The notes under the pieces are model-generated. The model was not told where the DNA came from, made no database searches, and was given only the letters and a program-made list of their open reading frames with translations. The position numbers were made by a program, and so were the translations under genes. From NCBI GenBank assembly GCA_934748015.1, contig CAKVHF010000005.1, positions 24,511 to 88,510 on the forward strand: 64,000 bases of DNA. The letters are read 5' to 3'. This document shows, piece after piece, positions 46,001 through 54,314 of the stretch; position 1 is the first letter of the stretch, and every line of letters begins with the position of its first letter. This DNA is from an uncultured Clostridia bacterium. Its GTDB lineage: Bacteria; Bacillota; Clostridia; Christensenellales; UBA1242.

Positions 46001-46627
46001 ACGATACAAATAATGCACGTCATTAGTCGCAACCAACTTGATGTTATACTTCTTAGCATACTCATGAAGTTTAGCATTAACAACATGTTCTTCTTCTAGG
46101 TAGTGGTTCTGAATCTCAAGATAGAAGTCGTCATGGAATGTATCGACAAAGTATTGGATCATCTCTTCTGCCTTGTCATACTCACCTGCAAGGATATATC
46201 TAGGGATGTCTCCCGCAATACAAGCGGACAAGCAGATAACTCCCTCACTATGCTCTTTTAGCACATTGTAGTCTATTCTGCCTTTGCCAAAATAGTAACC
46301 ATCACGGAACGCAATGGTGTTAAGTTTGCATAGGTTTAGGTATCCAGTGCGGTTCTTAGCAAGCAAAATAAGGTGGGAGTTACGACTACGACCAGTCTTG
46401 ACAGCTAGATCACTAACCACATAGAACTCACAACCAAAAATTGGCTTAATTCCCGCCTTTTTGCATGCATCATAGAAGGTTACTGCACCATACATGTTGC
46501 CGTGATCGGTGATAGCACACGCTGGCATTCCCATTTCGGCACACATTTTAGTCAGTTTTTCTATCCTAGCCGCACCATCCAGCAGACTATACTCAGTATG
46601 AACATGTAGATGAACAAAGTTTCCCAA
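43058..46627 (-). CDS. dnaE: DNA polymerase III alpha subunit DnaE
   Basis: 1189 residues of the DnaE1/DnaE type. The PHP domain opens with FVHLHVHTEYSLLDGAARI. The polymerase core has PVGPGRGSGAGSVVAYA, PDFDVDFADDRRQDV with the catalytic Asp pair, and RMMGKKK. C-terminally come an HhH region, an OB fold (VTCGGIITEVKKM) and a domain after residue 1100. It starts at TTG (46627) with a GGAGAG SD; there is no nearby in-frame ATG. Co-transcribed with pfkA. Confidence 0.97.
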   Translation of the reverse strand: MGNFVHLHVHTEYSLLDGAARIEKLTKMCAEMGMPACAITDHGNMYGAVTFYDACKKAGIKPIFGCEFYVVSDLAVKTGRSRNSHLILLAKNRTGYLNLCKLNTIAFRDGYYFGKGRIDYNVLKEHSEGVICLSACIAGDIPRYILAGEYDKAEEMIQYFVDTFHDDFYLEIQNHYLEEEHVVNAKLHEYAKKYNIKLVATNDVHYLYRDDALTQDVLMCVQMGKTLDDPNRLKFTGTEFFLKTYDEMAKVFPNDLDALETTMEIAEKCNYSFEEDHIDKNMYMFPPFKAPDGKTVEEYLRELVEAGLIRRYGTVTDTIRERVERELGVIIKQGFAQYFLTVWDYIFAAKSMGVPVGPGRGSGAGSVVAYAIGITDIDPFKFDLLFERFLHTERVTAPDFDVDFADDRRQDVIDYVTRKYGADKVVKIVTFGTMAAKNAIKDVGRVLGVPYSEMDAVTKIIPGLSAKHHDVIKKSFGFADPPKEGDKEYGMYPVPDLVNMYNSNPNVKKVVDIAMKLEGMPRQCSTHACGVVIGCDSLEKFMPLSRNGDDLTTQYSMTDIERLGHLKMDFLGLRNLNDIQTCIKYVKENHGVDIDFHKLGFADPNVFKMISTGNTKAVFQIESPGFRKFMKELQPTSIEDITAGVSLYRPGPMDSIPRYVYNKHHPDKVTYDHPILEPILNVTYGCIVYQEQVMRIVQDMAGYTLGQADMVRRMMGKKKLEAMKAEKAVFLHGKPAENGKPAIDGAIKRGVPEDVASKIWGEMESFASYAFNKSHAAAYSLITYQTAYLKTYYEPEFLTSVLNNRITNADEIKNYVTYAREEKIEILAPDINKSMTYFSVKDDKIRFGIAALKNVGIGVVDSIIAEREKHGDFTSLEDFISRMDSGALNKRCIESLILSGAFDCFGLYRSQMMQMYPLVIDKVVSDRKKQASGQIGFFDDLLKDDVNNEVKVPNIPEFDLQTKLKLEKEVVGVYISGHPLSKFASLMSGFSLTSDMLTTDEDASAGDDEEIGNADENGLQDGMSVTCGGIITEVKKMISKRSGKEMAFVTVEDLYGTIEVVFWQNMYQKFKDLLVVDNIVKVAGKLSVREGTKPSVMVDNIEKMTSGAEPKQVAPSEKPKTLYLKFNTKDDNLKNEILDILKSYPGTSDVVIKCSVTNQIYKLNIRVNLNSFVNQELLAIVGESNIVVR

Positions 46628-46953
46628 TGCAATAACTCTCCTATTATATATAATCTAACTAATTGTAAACAATCTTAATAAAAAAATCAAGCAAAACAAT
46701 ATAAGCCCCACCAACTTTGTTGCAAAAAGTAAAAATTAATAAGTTTTAACAAAATTATGTATCTAAACCAAACACTATCCTAGTCAGATGTCAAATTAGG
46801 CAAAGAACTGGGTGTCCCCTCGCAAAACATGCAAAATACTTCCGTCTTTTAGCAATAAATTTACCAGAAAATAAAAATTGCTAATATATATGCAAAATAT
46901 TGACAAATATAGATAAAATTGCTAATATATATGCAAAATATAAGGGGTGTAAA
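46628..46953. other. Intergenic region between dnaE and hipB
   Basis: It holds the dnaE -10 region (TATAAT near 46640) and the hip operators and promoter (46874-46941). Between them I see no gene. Confidence 0.6.
46874..46941 (+). promoter_or_regulatory. hipBA promoter with two direct-repeat operators
   Basis: Two identical 27-bp copies (46874-46900 and 46915-46941), each with the core TTGC-N10-GCAA, lie 41 bp apart (about four helical turns). Between and across them is a promoter TTGACA (46900-46905), 17-bp spacer, TAATAT (46923-46928). The second operator covers the -10 box. This fits autorepression by HipB. Confidence 0.85.
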
Positions 46954-47244
46954 ATGGAAAACAGATTTGACATAAGCAAATTTGTAGATACAACTACAGA
47001 AGCCAGTATAGTTCAAGGATTAATCGCAAGGGTGAAAAAAAGACGAAAAGAATTGAAGTGGTCACAATCAACTCTTGCAACAAAATCAGGCGTGAGTTAT
47101 GGATCTATAAGAAGATTTGAAGCAACTGGAGAGATTTCTCTTTCGTCATTGATCAAGATTGCTCATGCCATGGACTGCATGCTAGATTTCAACCACTTAT
47201 TTCAACGCCAGATAATAACTAACCTAAAGGATTATAACGGATAA
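46954..47244 (+). CDS. HipB-like antitoxin, XRE-type HTH regulator
   Basis: About 96 residues from ATG 46954, supported by AAGGGG and by the promoter position. The Cro/CI-type helix-turn-helix reads LKWSQSTLATKSGVSYGSIRRFE near residues 37-59. N-terminal residues before it are polar. It ends one base into the next start (TAATG), the usual hipB-hipA coupling. It should bind the paired operators upstream and neutralise HipA. Confidence 0.88.
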   Translation: MENRFDISKFVDTTTEASIVQGLIARVKKRRKELKWSQSTLATKSGVSYGSIRRFEATGEISLSSLIKIAHAMDCMLDFNHLFQRQIITNLKDYNG

Positions 47245-48341
47245 TGGAAAAAGTAAAAAAATTGAAAGTAAAATACAATGATATAATTGTTGGATATTTG
47301 GCAGAACTAGACAATGGTCAAATTGCATTTCAATATGATGAATTTTGGATCAAAAATGGATTTAGTATTTCGCCATTTTCCTTGCCACTTAGCGACAAAA
47401 TATATATTAATCAGAAAAATAATTTTGATGGATTATATGGGGTATTTTGGGATAGTCTTCCTGATGGATGGGGAGAATTGATTATCAAAAGAATGTTGGC
47501 AAAAAAAGGAATAAACTATGATAATCTATCCCCTCTTCAAAAATTATCCCTTATCTCTAGCAATGGCTTGGGTGCACTAACTTACGAACCGTCCGAAACT
47601 GACAATAACTCAACATGTGATATAGATCTTGACACTCTAGCGAATGACGCAAGAAAGATATTGAATAACGAAGCAACTAATGTTGAATTGGATCAGATAT
47701 ATAGGCTAGGTGGATCTAGTGGTGGTGCTAGACCAAAAGCACATATAACTATTGATGACGAAGAGTGGATAATCAAATTTCCGTGTCTAATCGATCCAAT
47801 TAATATTGGTGAAAAAGAATATAATGCAAATATAATTGCCAAGCAATGTGGAATAAATATAAACGAATGCAGACTATTTCCATCCAAACTATGTTCGGGA
47901 TATTTTGGATCAAAAAGATTTGACCGAATATGCAACAAAAAGGTTCATATGATATCTCTATCAGCATTATTAGAAACATCCCACAGGGTTCCAAATCTAG
48001 ACTATTGCCACTTACTGCAAGTAATACAAAATATATGTCCTAACAAATCGGATATGTACGAAGCGTATAGAAGAATGTGTTACAATGTAATGTATCATAA
48101 TAAAGATGACCATGGCAAAAACTTTTCATTTATATATGACGAAAAAATAAATGGATATATGCTTTCTCCCGCTTATGATTTAACTTCTACGCCAGACAAG
48201 CCAGAACATGAAATGTCAATCATGGGCAATGGTAACCCAACTGAAACTGATCTTGTTGCAATAGCAAAAAAATTTAGGTTATCAGAAGCCAAGTGCAAAA
48301 AAATAATTGAAGAAATCAAAAATATTGTTAATAAACAATAA
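47244..48341 (+). CDS. HipA-family serine/threonine kinase toxin
   Basis: 365 residues with both HipA regions in one chain: the N-terminal couple-like part (VGYLAELDNGQIAFQYD, SPFSLPLSD, FDGLYGVFWDSLPDGWGE) and the kinase core. Kinase motifs are GSSGGARPKAH (P-loop-like), WIIKFP with the ATP Lys, YHNKDDHGKN (catalytic Asp) and SPAYDLTSTP (metal Asp). HipA phosphorylates glutamyl-tRNA synthetase or a related target. It is shorter than the E. coli HipA (about 440). Whether it is a persistence toxin is inferred. Confidence 0.92.
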   Translation: MEKVKKLKVKYNDIIVGYLAELDNGQIAFQYDEFWIKNGFSISPFSLPLSDKIYINQKNNFDGLYGVFWDSLPDGWGELIIKRMLAKKGINYDNLSPLQKLSLISSNGLGALTYEPSETDNNSTCDIDLDTLANDARKILNNEATNVELDQIYRLGGSSGGARPKAHITIDDEEWIIKFPCLIDPINIGEKEYNANIIAKQCGININECRLFPSKLCSGYFGSKRFDRICNKKVHMISLSALLETSHRVPNLDYCHLLQVIQNICPNKSDMYEAYRRMCYNVMYHNKDDHGKNFSFIYDEKINGYMLSPAYDLTSTPDKPEHEMSIMGNGNPTETDLVAIAKKFRLSEAKCKKIIEEIKNIVNKQ

Positions 48342-48346
48342 CAAAA

Positions 48347-48400
48347 TAACGCTTAAGCAAAATTGGGTATACACCAAAATTGTTTAAGCGTTTTTATTTT
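48347..48400 (+). terminator. Terminator of hipBA
   Basis: AACGCTTAA pairs with TTTAAGCGTT around CCAAATT-type inner pairs, followed by TTTT and a T-rich run. Confidence 0.8.
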
Positions 48401-48458
48401 AAGTTTTTAATTAATTCTTTTATTGTTTCTTTGTTTTTGTCAGATAATTTTCTGTATT

Positions 48459-48713
48459 CTAGCAACAATTGTTTTTTTCCGCATATTTAGAAATATCATC
48501 CCAAAATAGTTCCTCTGGACTACTCCCACAACACTCAGTTGCCTCAATAAGCACTTCGGCTGGAATACTAAAATCACCATTGTCAAACTTTGCAAAATAG
48601 GCAATTGACTTATCGACCATTTGCGACAACTCTCTAGCAGACAAATTTGCTCTAGACCTTAAGTATCCCAACCTATCTATCAAATTTTTCCGCTTTTGCG
48701 TAATGTTCTTCAT
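48459..48713 (-). CDS. Small XRE-type HTH protein
   Basis: 84 residues. Helix-turn-helix region LSARELSQMVDKSIAYFAKFDNG near residues 24-46, then a Cys-containing acidic C terminus ending NNCC. It resembles single-domain Clostridia XRE proteins. SD AAAGG, and it begins 16 bp after the metallo-beta-lactamase gene on the same strand, so the two are probably co-transcribed. Target unknown. Confidence 0.75.
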   Translation of the reverse strand: MKNITQKRKNLIDRLGYLRSRANLSARELSQMVDKSIAYFAKFDNGDFSIPAEVLIEATECCGSSPEELFWDDISKYAEKNNCC

Positions 48714-48729
48714 AATAACAACCTTTTAT

Positions 48730-49884
48730 CTACGCAGATAACTTAGAGGCACGATAATCTTTGTACCACTGATTGGCTGTGATATTGTCTGTTATGTTGG
48801 AGCAGACAACTCTGATTGATGTTGCGTCCGATATTATTACAATATTGCCATTGTATAAATCGGACTTGCCCTCTTCATTGACTACACGTGGGCAATACAT
48901 ATTGGTTGTGTACTTGGTTATATTCTTAACTGCCTGCAGGGTTGGAAAAACATTGTCTAGATTGGAAGTATATTCTTGCACGCCCATTGCTGCTGTAAAT
49001 ACCACAATGTCTGGTCTTATAACATCCAATAGAGTTATTGTGCTAGATGTCTTAGAACCATGGTGTCCTGCTTTGTAGACATTTACTTTGCCAAGACTAT
49101 TGTTAGCAACTAGATGCTCTTCGCCACTCTTCTCTAGGTCACCAGTAAATAGATATTTGTAGTTGCCTGCAGTAAGCATCATACATACCGAATAGTTGTT
49201 CTCGTCAGATGATGTATGATCATAATAATAATTGTACAATATTTCCATAGACACATTGTCTGCAATATTATATACCCTCTTAGCCCCATCGGTCTCTTTG
49301 TAACACTGCAAGGCTGTATAGTGTGTTGCTCCATTGGCCACTTCTGCATCTCGCTTTGCCACATATCTGTTGTGCATTGCACTTGTTTTACTTGTCAAAG
49401 GTGCATCGATAATAATCTCGCACTCGTAACGATCAAAGATTGTCTGATAACTTACGCTTGTTGTTCCCGCAAAGCACGCAATGTGATCTCTGTCGCCATG
49501 TGTCACAATTACATATTCTAGTATTCCATCGGTACAATATGTGTTAATATATGTGCTGATAGTCTCAATACTATCTGTGTCCGATCCTGCATCTATCAGT
49601 ATCTCGGTGTTGCCGTTCTTGATAAGTATACAGTCACCTGCCTTATCATTGCCTAGTTCCATAAAATGCACCGATGTATCGCCTTCCTTAAGCGTAACAG
49701 TACTGCCGGCTGTAATTGTTCCACCACCAGAATTGTTGAAGTTAAATATCTTCTTAAACAACACTGGATCAACAAAATACATTGTTCCAAAAACTATACA
49801 TAGTAGCAGTGCAATAATAAGTATCGCAACTAACAACTTATACGACATCTTTAGTTTTGCTTGTTTCTTTTTCTTTCTTGCCAT
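48730..49884 (-). CDS. Secreted ComEC/Rec2-like metallo-beta-lactamase-fold hydrolase
   Basis: About 384 residues from ATG 49884 (AGGAG SD; the longer frame to 49935 lacks one). A Lys-rich start, a membrane helix (LLVAILIIALLLCIVFGTMY), then a metallo-beta-lactamase domain: DCILIKNGNTEILIDAG, the metal motif THGDRDH near residue 130, FTGDLEKSGEEHL and KAGHHGSKTSST. This is the soluble C-domain family of ComEC, but without its channel. Probably a surface phosphodiesterase or nuclease. Confidence 0.88.
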   Translation of the reverse strand: MARKKKKQAKLKMSYKLLVAILIIALLLCIVFGTMYFVDPVLFKKIFNFNNSGGGTITAGSTVTLKEGDTSVHFMELGNDKAGDCILIKNGNTEILIDAGSDTDSIETISTYINTYCTDGILEYVIVTHGDRDHIACFAGTTSVSYQTIFDRYECEIIIDAPLTSKTSAMHNRYVAKRDAEVANGATHYTALQCYKETDGAKRVYNIADNVSMEILYNYYYDHTSSDENNYSVCMMLTAGNYKYLFTGDLEKSGEEHLVANNSLGKVNVYKAGHHGSKTSSTITLLDVIRPDIVVFTAAMGVQEYTSNLDNVFPTLQAVKNITKYTTNMYCPRVVNEEGKSDLYNGNIVIISDATSIRVVCSNITDNITANQWYKDYRASKLSA

Positions 49885-50010
49885 TATTTCATTCTCCTTT
49901 TTCTCTTTGGTCTGTTTGTATGCTTTTACCCACATTATTGCTATCTTTGTGGATAATTGTTAAAAATTTTGTAGTATATTTCAGTAAAATTAGCCGATTA
50001 CATACGGACA

Positions 50011-50805
50011 TCATTTTGTGACGATATACCCAAAGCTATGGTCGCTAAGGGATAGAGTTGTGGATGTCTTAGTGGTCATATCGTTGACAATCTTAATAAC
50101 CAACTCGCTACATGCATCCCTTGAGTGTCCAGATAGACTATTGATCCAATTAAGTGCCTCAGAATTTACATCCCCTTGCAAGTTATTAATCCTAGACGAG
50201 ACATCTACTAGCACAACGCTTGCACCCGACATCTCTACAGTTGCAACAGACTTAATATATATTGTCTTGATCTTCTTCAATGTATCGTTGTTGACACTAT
50301 TGGTCAACTCTGACACATCTAGACTATACACACTGGTCATACTCCATTGCATAGAGCCTTTGGCTTGCAATGTTAACTCCAGCATGTTTACCTTCAGGCT
50401 AGTAAATACACTCATCATAGTAGTGCAAAATGCACCCATCTCACAATCGGTCAAAGAGTAACTATCTAACACATCTACAAATAATTTGTCATCATATAGT
50501 GCTGGTGTCAATCTGCCGTCAATAAATATAGGCATATCCACACCTTCACTACCCAACTTCTCCAGCATGGTCGAATAATCGGAGTCCAATATTTTATTGT
50601 CGGACATCATCGCATTCGGGTCATAAGGCTTACTTAATTCATTGGCCATCTGTGTGTAGGTTTTGGTAGGGAAATCGCAAGATCTATAGACTTCCATGCA
50701 AGAGACTATTACTATCACAATCAATAGTAATGGCATGATTATCTTAACCACCCTGTCAGTCGTCCAAGGTTTCTTTTCCTTTTTTTTCTTTTTCAATATC
50801 CCCAT
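50011..50805 (-). CDS. Membrane-anchored protein of unknown function, paralogue A
   Basis: About 264 residues from ATG 50805. A Lys-rich start and one helix (IIMPLLLIVIVIVSCMEVY) leave an external domain of about 220 residues containing SLTDCEMGAFCTTMM, a beta-rich middle, and the end SFGYIVTK. Not a known family to me. The domain order and the L-T-D-x-x-(M/I)-GAF and C-terminal xVxTK pattern match the protein at 57389-58270. A perfect -10 box lies seven bases before the ATG and no SD is seen, suggesting leaderless translation. Confidence 0.7.
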   Translation of the reverse strand: MGILKKKKKEKKPWTTDRVVKIIMPLLLIVIVIVSCMEVYRSCDFPTKTYTQMANELSKPYDPNAMMSDNKILDSDYSTMLEKLGSEGVDMPIFIDGRLTPALYDDKLFVDVLDSYSLTDCEMGAFCTTMMSVFTSLKVNMLELTLQAKGSMQWSMTSVYSLDVSELTNSVNNDTLKKIKTIYIKSVATVEMSGASVVLVDVSSRINNLQGDVNSEALNWINSLSGHSRDACSELVIKIVNDMTTKTSTTLSLSDHSFGYIVTK

Positions 50806-50812
50806 ATTATAT

Positions 50813-50841
50813 ATTATACATATTTTGCTTTTGTTTACCAA
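50813..50841 (-). promoter_or_regulatory. Promoter placing the start at the ATG of paralogue A
   Basis: TTGGTA (50836-50841), 17-bp spacer, TATAAT (50813-50818) on the minus strand, with seven bases to the ATG at 50805. Confidence 0.7.
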
Positions 50842-51000
50842 TTTAATTTGTTGTTTTTTTGCTATTTATATTTTGCTTAGACAATCTGGTGTTGTTATTG
50901 CAGAAACCCCAAACACACCCACATAAGTATTCAAATGTCGTGTACAGCACACCCTAAAAATAAAGAGATATACTACAAAATTGAAATTATATCGTAATAT

Positions 51001-51029
51001 TTGGCATATTGCAGCCAATATGATATAAT
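51001..51029 (+). promoter_or_regulatory. Promoter with overlapping inverted repeat
   Basis: TTGGCA (51001-51006), 17-bp spacer, TATAAT (51024-51029). The inverted repeat TTGGC/GCCAA spans 51001-51018, so a repressor site may cover the -35 and spacer. Confidence 0.75.
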
Positions 51030-51088
51030 AAAAGATGTAATTGTGCCTAACAAAAGATATAACACTAGGCATTATATAAGGAGATAAT

Positions 51089-51676
51089 ATGAATGAAATA
51101 AAAAAAGAAAACAAATTGGTTGCAATCTTACTGATGATTGCATCCGCACTAGTTGGTGGTGTAATATGGGGACTGCTGTACACTACAGGCTGGTTTGTGG
51201 CAATAATTGCATATGGTACTGCACTACTTGCAATCTATCTATATACTAAGTTTGCCAAACCTACCAAAGCAACTTACATTGCAACCAGCATCGTTATTAT
51301 TGTAGTCAATATTGTCGCAATGTTTCTTGCTCTTGCAATAGATGGTGCAACCGAATTAGGGATATCTATTGGCGAAACTTTTGAATTAATTTTTAACAAT
51401 TTTGATCGTTTTGCTGGAGACATAATCTTAGATATTGTTCTAACTATTGCGTTCACAATTTTGGGTGTAATATCTTACATAAGATTTGATAGACAGAAGA
51501 GAGCCCAAACCCCAGCAACCCTACCTATGGATAGTGACAACCCGGTAGCGGTTAACAATTCAACACTTGACACTGATAATGAAACCAAGTCTGAGGACAA
51601 AGTAGAAGAGAATGTAAAAGAAAATTTAGAGGAAAAATCTGAAACTTCTGATTCAACAAACAAAGAAGAAAAATAA
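51089..51676 (+). CDS. Four-helix membrane protein with acidic tail
   Basis: 195 residues. Four predicted helices (for example AILLMIASALVGGVIWGLLY and TYIATSIVIIVVNIVAMFLA) are followed by about 60 highly polar residues rich in Glu, Asp, Lys and Thr. SD AAGGAGA. No enzymatic motif; not recognised. The tail suggests a cytosolic interaction segment. Confidence 0.75.
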   Translation: MNEIKKENKLVAILLMIASALVGGVIWGLLYTTGWFVAIIAYGTALLAIYLYTKFAKPTKATYIATSIVIIVVNIVAMFLALAIDGATELGISIGETFELIFNNFDRFAGDIILDIVLTIAFTILGVISYIRFDRQKRAQTPATLPMDSDNPVAVNNSTLDTDNETKSEDKVEENVKENLEEKSETSDSTNKEEK

Positions 51677-51754
51677 AATAACAAAAATATATACAACACT
51701 GAAAATTATTAAATAACACGCATACACTATATATTTTATTTATCCTTAAATAGT

Positions 51755-51797
51755 AAAAAAAACCGAACTCACTTTTGTAGTAGTTCGGATTTTTTTT
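51755..51797. terminator. Bidirectional terminator after the membrane protein
   Basis: CCGAACT (51763-51769) pairs with AGTTCGG (51782-51788), with eight As before and eight Ts after. It faces the hydrolase gene from the other side. Confidence 0.88.
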
Positions 51798-51830
51798 ATT
51801 TAGTGCGACCAGAATAACCTCAGTTGAACA

Positions 51831-52313
51831 TTATATTACATTGTCGTTGCCAAATTGTCTTTTCATTATATCTAAAGCATTTAAATGATTGTTTTTATTT
51901 CTGGATGAGCTTGCACATAAGTTAGATAAAATTATAGGTCTTATACAATTATCAAACAAATTAAAAGCAATTGCCAAACAACACGCATCTGTGTCAGTCC
52001 CGCATATTTCTATTTCTGTTATGCCTAAATCTTTAAGATGTTTAATATCATTAAAAGAAATGCCGTAACAATTTTTTGTTAAAATTTTTGCATTCTTAGG
52101 AACATAACAAACAATTTCTTGGTCATCTTTATCTTTAATTCCATTCCAATTTAATATTTTAGTGTAAGGACTATCATTAGTATTAACACATTTTGTAAAG
52201 AAAATGTTATCAAAATTGTTTTGTCTTAAATAATTGTTTATCTTTTCAATTAAATGGCAATTCGTTTCTTTCATAAAACCTTTTTGCATATCTACAATAA
52301 TTATATTTTTCAT
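51831..52313 (-). CDS. Cysteine hydrolase (isochorismatase-like)
   Basis: 160 residues. The catalytic triad of the isochorismatase-like fold is visible: Asp in IIIVDMQKGFM near residue 8, a Lys in LTKNCYG near 80, and the nucleophile Cys in CGTDTDACCLA near 112. Such proteins act as nicotinamidases or amidases; the substrate is uncertain. SD AGGAG. It lies just downstream of the tRNA-Arg gene but beyond its terminator. Confidence 0.85.
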   Translation of the reverse strand: MKNIIIVDMQKGFMKETNCHLIEKINNYLRQNNFDNIFFTKCVNTNDSPYTKILNWNGIKDKDDQEIVCYVPKNAKILTKNCYGISFNDIKHLKDLGITEIEICGTDTDACCLAIAFNLFDNCIRPIILSNLCASSSRNKNNHLNALDIMKRQFGNDNVI

Positions 52314-52332
52314 TTTTCACTCCTAATAAAAC

Positions 52333-52369
52333 AAAAGACTCAGAAGAAATGCGGATTCAACTGAGTTTC
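52333..52369 (-). terminator. Terminator of the tRNA-Arg gene
   Basis: ACTCAG/CTGAGT stem followed on the minus strand by CTTTTGTTTT. Confidence 0.7.
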
Positions 52370-52372
52370 ATT

Positions 52373-52449
52373 TGGTGCACCATAAGGGAGTCGAACCCCT
52401 AACCTTTGGTTCCGTAGACCAACGCTCTATCCAATTGCGCTAATGGTGC
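52373..52449 (-). tRNA. tRNA-Arg (anticodon ACG), CCA encoded
   Basis: The minus strand folds as a full cloverleaf: acceptor GCACCAT/ATGGTGC, D arm with AGCGCAATTGGATAGAGC, anticodon arm TTGGT-CTACGGA-ACCAA giving ACG, and T arm AGGGG-TTCGACT-CCCTT. The discriminator is A and CCA is genomically encoded. ACG is read as ICG after TadA deamination. Confidence 0.97.
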
Positions 52450-52459
52450 ATATATTTTG

Positions 52460-52488
52460 ATTGTAACATATAAATAATAATTTTGCAA
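52460..52488 (-). promoter_or_regulatory. Promoter of tRNA-Arg
   Basis: TTGCAA (52483-52488), 17-bp spacer, TACAAT (52460-52465) on the minus strand, ending 11 bp before the tRNA. Confidence 0.8.
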
Positions 52489-52671
52489 GGTACCAAAGGT
52501 TACCTTAAGAGATAATTGCTGTCAATGTTCATATATATTATTTACGGAGCATATTATAACACAAGCTTTACTTATTTTCAAGTTTTTTATGTGTTTTATT
52601 TTAATTTGTGAAAAAAAACATAATACATAAACCAAATAACTTATTATATCCTTGTGGCTGAAAATCGCCTA

Positions 52672-52701
52672 TTGACATTTCGATATATAGCATGATACAA
52701 T
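52672..52701 (+). promoter_or_regulatory. Promoter of the HAD phosphatase gene
   Basis: TTGACA (52672-52677), 18-bp spacer, TACAAT (52696-52701). Confidence 0.85.
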
Positions 52702-52731
52702 ATGGTACTAAAAAATATGGAGGAAATATAG

Positions 52732-53424
52732 ATGAAAGCAGTATTCTTCGACTTCGATGGAACACTAACCAAAAATGGCTCTAATATATGGAAGGATATA
52801 TGGGTAGACTGTGGATACAGTACTAGCAAAGGATCATATTTCTCTCAACTATACAATGCATTCAACAGCGGATCTATCACTCACAAGCAATGGTGTGACC
52901 TAACATGTCAGGCTTTTGCAGAAGCCAACTTCAATATTGCAGATCTATACGACCTATCTTGCAAAATAAAGATAATAGATGGTGCAGAAGAAACATTTAA
53001 AGCACTAAAAGATAATGGATATAGCCTGCATCTTGTTAGTGGCAATATTGTACCTGTTATGCGACAAGCTTTGGGCAAAAGTTCTAAATACTTTGACTCT
53101 ATTAACGGCAACGAAATGCAGTTTGACGAAAATGGCGACATATGTGCTATAGATAGCACTGACTATGACTACGAAGGCAAAGCAAAATTTATATCCGAAT
53201 GGCAACAAAAAACTCATTGTGATCCAAAAGATCTACTATTCATCGGCAATGGTGAAAATGACGAATGGGTACACAAATCTGGTTGCAGAACACTATGTAT
53301 CAACCCAGACAACACAGACGATAGTGATCGCACTAAGTGGCATAATTCGTTAGGCAAAATCGATAACCTAACTGAGATCCTACCTCTATGCAATATCAAA
53401 GACGATGTTATGGAAAACGAATAA
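52732..53424 (+). CDS. HAD-IB family phosphatase (SerB-like)
   Basis: 230 residues. HAD motifs I-IV: FFDFDGTLT (nucleophile Asp) at the N terminus, SGNI in HLVSGNIVPVM near residue 100, a Lys in YEGKAKFI, and FIGNGENDEWV near 165. The helical cap between motifs I and II is of the small C1 type. Family members act on phosphoserine or small phosphomonoesters. SD GGAGG. Confidence 0.88.
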   Translation: MKAVFFDFDGTLTKNGSNIWKDIWVDCGYSTSKGSYFSQLYNAFNSGSITHKQWCDLTCQAFAEANFNIADLYDLSCKIKIIDGAEETFKALKDNGYSLHLVSGNIVPVMRQALGKSSKYFDSINGNEMQFDENGDICAIDSTDYDYEGKAKFISEWQQKTHCDPKDLLFIGNGENDEWVHKSGCRTLCINPDNTDDSDRTKWHNSLGKIDNLTEILPLCNIKDDVMENE

Positions 53425-53441
53425 CATTAATAGTACTATCT

Positions 53442-53469
53442 AATACCGCAAAACAATGTGGTATTTTTT
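53442..53469 (+). terminator. Terminator of the HAD gene
   Basis: AATACC/GGTATT stem followed by T6. Confidence 0.75.
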
Positions 53470-53510
53470 GTTAAAACCAACAAAAAGACATAGTTGCAAA
53501 ATAAAATTTT

Positions 53511-53537
53511 CCCACATATTAATGTGGGATTTTTTTT
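53511..53537. terminator. Second terminator between HAD and CYTH genes
   Basis: CCCACAT/ATGTGGG (53511-53517 and 53522-53528) with T8 on the + strand. It backs up the HAD terminator and separates the convergent CYTH gene. Confidence 0.75.
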
Positions 53538-53578
53538 GTGATGCAATGTTGCAAAGGCTTAATTATTTCGTTACAATC

Positions 53579-54118
53579 TTACTTCAATCGCAAATCTTTG
53601 ATTGACATAATATCAATGCCATAAATATCATTATAGATACTAACAACATCTAGATCGGTAACAGAATTGCGATCAATACCAAGAACTTCTATAACCCGAT
53701 TGATTGTATCTATATTATCTGCTTCTATCTCTGCATATGTTGGTATCATTGGCCATGTGTCTATGGATATCTCTGCACCATTCAGTGTAAATATTTGTCG
53801 TAAATTCTCCTGCCTATTGCGATATCTATAACCCAGTTCGTTCAATATTCTATCTGTCTCCCAAAAGTCCGACACTTCTATTTCCAACTCTTTAACATTC
53901 ATTTTGCTTTTGTCATTAAGTTGCTTAATAGTAAGGGTTGTTGTATGACCATTAGTCCTAAGCCTTATCCACTTATTATGATCTTTTGGGACAAAATCAT
54001 ACACACATCTTATTTGTTTTACTTCCGGACATGTCTCCACACCGCCTGCACTGATTATCTTGTGTATTAGATCTTCACGATCCACGTTTAATACAGTAAT
54101 CTCATTCTCTATCTTCAT
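53579..54118 (-). CDS. CYTH-domain protein (class IV adenylate cyclase-like)
   Basis: 179 residues in the triphosphate-tunnel fold. The N-terminal strand is MKIENEITVL, giving ExE as in the ExExK signature but with Thr in place of the last Lys. The tunnel residues KWIRLRTNG and LTIKQ, and the acidic ELEIEV and IEADNID, are present. CYTH enzymes cleave triphosphates or inorganic tripolyphosphate, or make cAMP. SD GGGGTG. The substituted Lys leaves activity uncertain. Confidence 0.85.
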   Translation of the reverse strand: MKIENEITVLNVDREDLIHKIISAGGVETCPEVKQIRCVYDFVPKDHNKWIRLRTNGHTTTLTIKQLNDKSKMNVKELEIEVSDFWETDRILNELGYRYRNRQENLRQIFTLNGAEISIDTWPMIPTYAEIEADNIDTINRVIEVLGIDRNSVTDLDVVSIYNDIYGIDIMSIKDLRLK

Positions 54119-54314
54119 CTTTTGTGCACCCCACTATTATTATCTGTACTATATTTTAACACAAATACCATTTATTTCAAAGCTGGTTGTTATACAATAT
54201 ATACTTATATATTTGACTTTTGTGGCAAATATCAATATACTAGGCAAAAAAATAATAACTTGCAATCTATAATGCTAATATAGGCTGTATTGCTATAAAA
54301 AAAGGAGTATTGTT

